Source: Nocardia huaxiensis (GTDB lineage: Bacteria > Actinomycetota > Actinomycetes > Mycobacteriales > Mycobacteriaceae). Taken from it: a stretch of 64,000 nt of DNA. The stretch lies in assembly GCF_013744875.1 (NCBI RefSeq), contig NZ_CP059399.1, forward strand, positions 5,084,001 to 5,148,000, given 5' to 3'. This document shows, one piece after another, positions 61,601 to 64,000 of the stretch; within the stretch, counting starts at the first letter, position 1, and each line of letters begins with the position of its first letter. The notes below the pieces were generated by a model. The model saw only the letters and a list, made by a program, of their open reading frames with translations, ran no database searches and was not told the origin of the DNA. The position numbers and the translations under genes were made by a program.

Positions 61601-64000
61601 GGGGACGCCCGTCGATCCGGAGGTGTAGATGAGATAGGCGAGGTTGTGCGGTCGCGGCGGGACCGGAGCGGCGCCGGTCTCGAGGTGTTCGAGGTGTGCG
61701 AGCAGCAGGGTGGGCGCCTCGCAGTCGGGCAGGCTCGACGCCGTACGGTCGTCGGTGAGGACCGCGACCGGGTCGGCGTCGGTGAGCATGAACGCCAGGC
61801 GTTCTCGCGGATAGCCCGGATCGATCGGGAGGTAGGCCGCGCCCGCGCGCAGAACGGCCAGCAGGGCCACCACGAGGTCGGCCGTGCGCGGCAGCGCGAC
61901 CGCGACGATCCGCTCCGGGCCGGCACCGTGCGCGGCCAGAGCGCGTGCGACGGCATTCGCGCGACGGTCCAGCTCACGGTAGGTCAGCCGGGTCTGTCCC
62001 GAGACGACCGCGGTCGCGTCGGGGGAGCGCCGCACCTGCTCGGTGAGCCGATCCAGCAGTGTCCGTTGCGGATCGACGGTGAGTGCCGGTCCGCTGCCGA
62101 GTGCGCGCAATTGCCGCAGCTGCGCGGCGTCGACCAGGGGGAACCCGTCGAGTGGCCGATCCGGAGCCGCGGTCACGGCGGTCAGCAGTCTCAGGTAGCG
62201 GTCGACGAGCGTGATGACCGTCGTGCGATCGAAAAGATCCGTCGCGTACTCGACGAAACCGTCCCACGGCTGCTCTGCCGGACTGTCGATAATATTGAAG
62301 CCCAAGTCGATTCGCGCCGTCCCGGTGGTGACCGGCATCGGCGTGGCCGCGATCCCCGGCAGCGTCAGCGTCGGCGTCGCGGTGTTCTGGAATGCGAGGC
62401 CCACCTGGAACAGTGGGTGATGGGTCGTCGAGCGGCGCGGTGCCAGCAGCTCCACCAGCCGCTCGAACGGCAGGTCCTGATGGGCGTACGCCGCGAGGGC
62501 TTTGCCGCGCACCTGGGCGAGCAGCTCGGCGAAGGTGCAGCCCGGCGTCACCCGGACCCGCAGTACCCAGGTATTGACCAGACAGCCCACAAGCTCCTCG
62601 AGTGCCGCGTCGGTACGGCCCGCGATCGGCGACCCGATCGGAATATCGTGGCCCGCACCATGTTCGGACAGCAGGACGGCCAGCGCCGCCTGCAACACCA
62701 TGGCCGGTGTGGCCCCCGACCGGGCGGCCATTTGCTGCACGGCCTGCCGGGTTCCGGCGGCAATGGTGACCGGCACGGTGTCGCCGCGGTAACTGGCCAC
62801 CGGCGGGCGCGCCCGATCGGCGGGCAGGGTGATCAGCTCCGGGAGCTCGGCGAGTTCGTCGCGCCAGTAGGCGAATTGGCGTGCCAGCAGGCTGTTCGGA
62901 TCGTCGGCCGCACCGAGGAGTTCGTCCTGCCACAGGGTGTAGTCGGCGTACTGGATCGGCACGGGATTCCACTGCGGTGCGGCGCCGTGCGCTCGTGCGG
63001 CGTAGCTCTCGGCGAGATCGCGCAGCAAGGGGGCCAATGACCAACCGTCGCAGGCGATGTGGTGGATCACCAGGACCAGAGTGTGGTCGCGGTCCGAACG
63101 CCGGAGCAGGGTGGCAGACAGCGGGGAATCCGACTCGGGATCCACGGGGCTCGCGGACAGCTCCGCCGCCGCCCGCTCCAGCGCCGCATCCGACTCGACG
63201 GTGCGGATCTCGACCGGCACCGGCGCGGGCTCGGCGACGAATTGCTCGGGCACACCGTCGGATTCGACGATGCGGGTGCGCAGCGCCTCGTGCCGGGCCA
63301 CGGTGTCGGTGAGCGCGGCGGTCAGCGCCGCGGTATCGAGCTCGCCGACCAGACGGACGGCGGTCGGCACATTGTAGATCGCCGACGGTCCGGCCAGCCG
63401 GTGCACGAACCACAGGCGGCGTTGCGCGAACGAAGCGGGGATCCGCTCCGGTCTGGGCATCGGGCGGGGGACCGGCCGGACGGGCATCGCGGTGTCGCAG
63501 GCGCGGGCCAGGGTGGCGACCGTGGGCGCGTCGAACACGGCGCGAATCGACAGTTCGATACTCCATTCGGCCCGCAACCGACCGACCAGACGCGTTGCCA
63601 GCAGCGAGTTTCCGCCCAGGGCGAAGAAGTCGTCGTCGATGCCCACCCGGTCCGCGCCGAGCAGCACGGCGAACAGCTCGGCCAGCGCCGCCTCTCGCTC
63701 CGACCCGGGCGCCCGATACTGGGTTCCGGCGTCGAAGGCCGGGCTCGGCAGGGCCGCGCGGTCCAGCTTTCCATTGACGGTCAGCGGGAACCGCGGCACG
63801 ACCGTCACCGCCGCGGGCACCATGTAGTCCGGAACCCGGCCGGCCAGCCAGCGCCGGATCCGTGCACCGTCGAGCTCCGCCCCGTCGGCCGCGACGATAT
63901 ATCCGAGCAGTTGCCGATCACCGGAATGCGGTGCGGGCCGGGTGATCACGGTGGCCTGCGCGACATCCGGATGGCCCGCGAGGGCGGCGCGCACCTCGTC
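49673..64000 (-). CDS. Nonribosomal peptide synthetase, at least four complete modules plus a partial one (5' end outside window)
   Basis: The frame is open through the right edge; 4775 codons are visible. In protein order: end of an A domain (A10 VNGKLDR, about 63765) and its PCP (Ser at 63605-63607, GGNSLL). Then C 63450-62130 (HHIACDGWS), A 62050-60660 (code D-V-F-S-V-M-G-V-V-K), PCP 60610-60410. Then C 60350-59030, A 58960-57750 with inserted N-methyltransferase 57620-56790 ([15 protein letters not shown]), code D-A-Y-F-W-G-V-T-F-K, close to Val/Ile codes, PCP 56240-56020. Then C 55970-54650, A 54610-53150 with the beta-amino-acid-like code I-D-T-L-I-S-S-G-D-K, PCP 53100-52890. Then C 52840-51540, A 51450-49980 (code D-V-V-N-I-G-A-V-T-K), PCP 49950-49740. 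No E, Cy, Ox or TE domain is present. It makes the first visible five positions and hands over to the NRPS at 41406-49673. Confidence 0.93.
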   Translation of the reverse strand, partial: DEVRAALAGHPDVAQATVITRPAPHSGDRQLLGYIVAADGAELDGARIRRWLAGRVPDYMVPAAVTVVPRFPLTVNGKLDRAALPSPAFDAGTQYRAPGSEREAALAELFAVLLGADRVGIDDDFFALGGNSLLATRLVGRLRAEWSIELSIRAVFDAPTVATLARACDTAMPVRPVPRPMPRPERIPASFAQRRLWFVHRLAGPSAIYNVPTAVRLVGELDTAALTAALTDTVARHEALRTRIVESDGVPEQFVAEPAPVPVEIRTVESDAALERAAAELSASPVDPESDSPLSATLLRRSDRDHTLVLVIHHIACDGWSLAPLLRDLAESYAARAHGAAPQWNPVPIQYADYTLWQDELLGAADDPNSLLARQFAYWRDELAELPELITLPADRARPPVASYRGDTVPVTIAAGTRQAVQQMAARSGATPAMVLQAALAVLLSEHGAGHDIPIGSPIAGRTDAALEELVGCLVNTWVLRVRVTPGCTFAELLAQVRGKALAAYAHQDLPFERLVELLAPRRSTTHHPLFQVGLAFQNTATPTLTLPGIAATPMPVTTGTARIDLGFNIIDSPAEQPWDGFVEYATDLFDRTTVITLVDRYLRLLTAVTAAPDRPLDGFPLVDAAQLRQLRALGSGPALTVDPQRTLLDRLTEQVRRSPDATAVVSGQTRLTYRELDRRANAVARALAAHGAGPERIVAVALPRTADLVVALLAVLRAGAAYLPIDPGYPRERLAFMLTDADPVAVLTDDRTASSLPDCEAPTLLLAHLEHLETGAAPVPPRPHNLAYLIYTSGSTGVPKGVAISHANLAHHVLAAKSLAGQPDSGPMRATTSTAFDVSVFEIFGTLAAGGCVEILDDVLAVLEHTPLTGGILSTVPSAFAELTGDTAPAPDQLVLMGEPFTGDLVDRARAHAPGLRLVNGYGPTETTVVVTAFTTTGEPVSGPVPIGLPLPNVRVHVLDSRLRPVPIGVPGELYVAGGQVGRGYFGRAGLTATRFLADPVDGGRMYRTGDVVRRRADGVLHYLGRADDQVKIRGYRIEIGEVQAALAADPEVAQAVVTVRPGGAGLLGYITSAGPVDVARVRQRLAERLPAFMVPAAIVALDRLPLTPNGKLDRSALPEPQFATGDYRAPRTERERVLAGLFEKLLGVERVGTEDDFFALGGHSLLATRLVSAIRDALHVEVPIRAVFDAPTVAGLAQRLHGEAAARPDLRPMRRPDRLPLSYAQQRLWFIHRYEGASATYNMAIAVRLRGTLHVDALGRALADVIARHESLRTVFREIDGSAVQVVLGPEAAPVRIPVHDAADLAAALADSARYRFDLSAELPIRATLLRSGGDEHVLMLLVHHIAGDGWSFAPLIGDLGRAYRARCADGAPDWRPLPVQYADYTLWQQQLLGSEDDPDSLLARQIAYWRAELHDLPELITLPADRSRPQIASYRGDLAPLHLDARQRRAIHELARDTGTTPSMVLQSVLAVLLFKLGAGQDIPIGAPIAGRTDAALDELVGFFVNTWVLRARVTADAGFEEVLAGVRDKALAAYAHQDAPFERLVELLNPLRSTAHHSLFQVAFALQNTALPASPFPELEVEVLPAPTGTARFDLFFSLGDALDDSGGYAGFVEYATDLFDRATVEQLIARFHRVLDQVLAEPRTRVGGIELLDDAERERMLIDWNAGGSAVPAVTVPELFARQVRRTPDAVALESGTRRLTYRELDQRAETLAARLMAHGLGPDTVAAVALPRSPELIVALLAVLKAGGCYLAIDPAYPSDRNGYILADARPVLILTDAVTDTPDVLPGNRIPRVLLDAESADTAAAPASSGTRPQHLAYLVYTSGSTGLPKAVAVSHRNIVNLVAGTAWSDAHHRVLMQSSVSFDASTYEIWVPLVRGGTVVVAPPGRTGIDTIAEQVRTHRVTALFLTTVLFNMLVEQSPETLAALREVWTGGEGVSARIFGRAVTAAPRTRLVHVYGPTETTTFATSYPHPGHGHDDDVPIGMPLGNVRVFVLDQGLRPVPVGVVGELWISGDGVTRGYRGRPGLTAGRFVANPFGDRGSRMYRSGDLVRWTAAGAIEYVGRVDDQVKVRGFRIEPGEVEAVLRAHPAVAQAAVVARTGTAADAGKQLVGYVVFDPEAALRREAEPDADLVAQWHQVYDDLYTGSEVYVPDQGELALGSDFSGWNSSYTGEPIPLAQMLEWQSAVVDRIRALAPRRVLEIGVGSGLLLARLAPECETYWGTDFSGATIANLRRRLAGAGDWADRVELLVRAADETEGLPENHFDTIVVNSVVQYFPNAAYLVDVIDQAMRLLKPGGSLYLGDIRNHALLREFVTGVRLQDPTAPSDLDALRALLRRDMLVDKELLLAPEFFTALAQRSADIAAVDIRLKRGASINELTCYRYEVVLRKGPVAVRSLAGVERIDYSGHTAMERHLTEVRPETVRFAAVPHAGLAPDVAAARALDTAADLAEIRSAAAASTPDALTPEELHALAARCGYTALVTWSTVPGAMDVVFTGPDADTVCLGDLFAGTADRSPGAYASDPGAVERLAQVRRFVAERLPEFMVPAAIVVVDRFPLTPNGKLDRAALPAPDFEAGAAYLAPRTDRERTLTELFAEVLGLDRVGIDDGFFALGGHSLLATRLVSRIRSALGVEVPIRTVFEATTVRELAERLDDTALVRIPLRPVPRPAAVPLSFAQRRLWFIHRFEGPSATYNMPMVVRLTGSVDPGALAGAVQDVVCRHESLRTIFGETDGIPVQLVLPAAGVEVPVQVAEVGDPAAAVAAAVRHPFDLAHEIPLRASIFRRGDTETTLVLLMHHIAGDGWSFGPLVRDLVDAYAARLAGQATPLPELPVQYVDYTLWQQELLGAENDATSLLARQLDYWRNELTGLPDLLALPTDRPRPPVASHRGDTLELTIDADLRAAVRALAEHSGATPAMVLQAALAVLLSKLGAGRDIPIGSPIAGRTDAALDELVGFFVNTWILRVGLAPDDSFAAVLAQVRRKALAAYANQDAPFERMVELLNPVRSAAYNPLFQVSFAFQNNAVPDIGFPGAAVTLLPVATGTARFDLWFNIIDDPEQWHGYVEYATDLFDADTVRALVDRYLTLLRRVTTDPGLALSAVNLLEDAELQRLHTDWDGLAPATSAETTVVSLFEEQVRRTPDAVALVSGTTQLTYGEVADRARTLAGALAARGAGRDAIVAVALPRSAELPIALLAVLYAGSAYLPLDPSYPPDRIEFMIGHARPVILLTDRATAQRLPAVTTPLACLEDLPTTPAGELAPPLPGSLSYLVYTSGSTGTPKGVAGTHAALANRLAWAAERWDGQIRVAKSSASFIDGTTELLGGLIAGARVVVADDREAKDGVALAELIRAHRADQFLAVPSFAAALADSAPERLRRLRRWITSGEALDAATVSALRRVSPWATVVNSYGSSEVAGDVLMTEVADTQRIPLGRPVPGAGVYLLDTDLSRTAPGAIGEIYVSGCQLARGYHRDPGRTAERFVADPFVPGRRMYRTGDLGRLVPGVAGAWELDYAGRADHQVKIRGFRVELEEVEAALLAHPGVSAAVAVVRDGAGGPRLIGYVVPDATMPAPEPEQLRRFAAERVPEFMVPAAVLVLPRFPTTPSGKLDRLALPEPEFTAGVRFRAPRTAPEQVLAGLFQQLLGADPVGIDDDFFALGGHSLLATRLVSRMRAELGVEVPIQTVFEARTVAALAERLDSGDAVRPPLRPAARTAPRPLSHGQRRLWFIQRFQGPSATYNLPMAVRLTGPVQVEALRGALTDVVERHETLRTVFEEVDGAPIQRVLPMSRAEVPLSLVPVGTEDEMATVLTEFAAHRFDLANEIPVRALIVRGGPQSYVVALVIHHIAADGWSATPLVRDLLRAYAARSGDGAPEWTPLPVRYSDYAIWQHELLGSADDPGSRLSTQFDYWRKELEGLPELLRLPTDRPRPPVASYRGDRVGLTIDAPLRTAIERVARDSGATPAMVLQAGLAVLLAEIGAGDDISIGSPIAGRTDEALDDLVGFFVNTWVLRVAIDRRESFTELLAQVRGKALAAYTHQDAPFELLVELLDPVRSPAHHPLFQVSLAFHNTLAPSFDISGVRVDPVPLEIAAARFDLAFDIFDAPTGAPWHGSVEYATDLFDRSSVAALIDKYLRVLATACAEPARPLVCVDVLDAREYAVLDHLGNTTAGRETPSCPSLPELFADRVRQTPEATAVLADDREWSYRELDEAAARLAGALAEAGISAGAVVAIALPRTADAVTAVVAVLQSGAAYVPIDPGHPDERIRLLLTDSGATAVLTTAALLERMRALAPDHPVLDVTAPDLAHRPIVRLPFPDPRQVAYVLYTSGTTGRPKGVAVTHAGIPDTVAAHVARAGVTAHSRILQWAALSFDVSVVNLWTALLTGATAVVPDDEQALPGPGFTDFVARHRVDYLNVTPSALAMLPGQLPADATVIVGGEPCPVEVVDRFAARQVLLNAYGPTETTVTATLSGPLTVNSGVPPLGSPATGTALYVLDERMRRAPLGVTGELYIGGSGVAQGYWGKPGLTAAHFVANPFTGTGGRLYRSGDLARWTRDGTLEFLGRADDQVKIRGLRIEPGEIEAVLATHPAVTQAVVLARASGSAGPQLVAYVVTPSWAEGTEAAQLRRFLLGRLPQYLVPAAIVVLDALPVLANGKLDRHALPEPEPGAGVAYREPRDDRERLLAGLFAEILGVDRVGVDDDFFVLGGHSLLATRLVSRIRTELGAELPVREIFEGPTVAEVAQRCAAASRARQRPALRRMNRNREA
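49678..49683 (-). promoter_or_regulatory. Shine-Dalgarno sequence for the second NRPS gene inside the end of the first
   Basis: GGGAGG on the minus strand lies four bases before ATG 49673 and encodes part of the last Arg-Glu-Ala codons of the upstream NRPS. Stop and start share one base (TGATG). This decides the start of the downstream gene and shows translational coupling, which keeps the two subunits in equal amounts. Confidence 0.6.

Noticed and set aside
41406..64000. Repeated near-identical blocks spaced about 3-4 kb apart, looking like long direct repeats or an array
   Set aside because: They are the PCP (GGHSLL), C (HHIAGDGWS) and A (TSGSTG) motifs of successive NRPS modules. Spacing equals a module, far too long for CRISPR.
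1..64000. tRNA, rRNA, integrase, attachment sites or phage genes
   Set aside because: Looked for along both strands by eye; none could be supported. Absence cannot be guaranteed without tRNAscan-SE and profile searches.

Overview
The window looks like a chromosomal piece of a mycolic-acid-producing, high-GC actinomycete, most likely Nocardia or a close relative. The reasons are uniformly high GC with many GTG starts, an AcpM-type acyl carrier protein very close to the mycobacterial one, Ddn-type deazaflavin (F420) proteins, a glnA4/amidotransferase/aldC/SDR cluster in the order known from mycobacteria, several apparently leaderless promoters, and very large NRPS genes. No rRNA, tRNA, CRISPR array, insertion sequence or phage gene was seen, and no stretch above 300 bases lacks a gene.

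Layout. Bases 1-12,000 hold mostly small single-gene units: two helical proteins sharing a domain (the first cut by the window edge), a SnoaL-like protein, an isoprenyl diphosphate synthase, a MerR regulator divergent from a stand-alone acpM, a Ddn-like protein, an ankyrin protein, a putative immunity-type protein, a TAXI-type TRAP transporter pair, a glutamine amidotransferase, a tiny secreted protein, an Rpn-type nuclease and an alpha/beta hydrolase. Bases 12,000-19,000 hold a Tat-exported amine oxidase, YaeQ and a tightly overlapped four-gene operon (glnA4, amidotransferase, aldC, SDR) that should gamma-glutamylate an amine, oxidise the aldehyde and release the glutamyl group. Bases 19,000-31,900 hold a PhyH/TetR divergent pair, an acyltransferase, a CoA-disulfide-reductase-like flavoprotein, an AraC-DinB fusion with a DHFR-like partner, a metallo-hydrolase, an L,D-transpeptidase, small secreted proteins and a NarL-type two-component system.

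Bases 31,900-41,400 hold a three-gene operon of two paralogous QueG-like Fe-S proteins plus a cupin, an M23 peptidase, a serine hydrolase gene broken by an in-frame TGA, a SnoaL-bearing ECF sigma factor divergent from it, mug, a DUF2786 protein and a beta-lactamase-like lipoprotein. The sigma factor and the broken gene are separated by what looks like a symmetric, bidirectional ECF promoter.

Bases 41,406-64,000 (minus strand) are two translationally coupled NRPS genes, the first running off the right edge. In synthesis order the visible assembly line is (A)-PCP / C-A-PCP / C-A(nMT)-PCP / C-A-PCP / C-A-PCP // C-A-PCP / C-A(nMT)-PCP-TE. It should release a peptide of at least seven residues with two N-methylated positions. 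One module has an adenylation pocket of the beta-alanine type. No epimerisation domain is visible. This NRPS is the main candidate for an undescribed system; its product cannot be named from the sequence alone.
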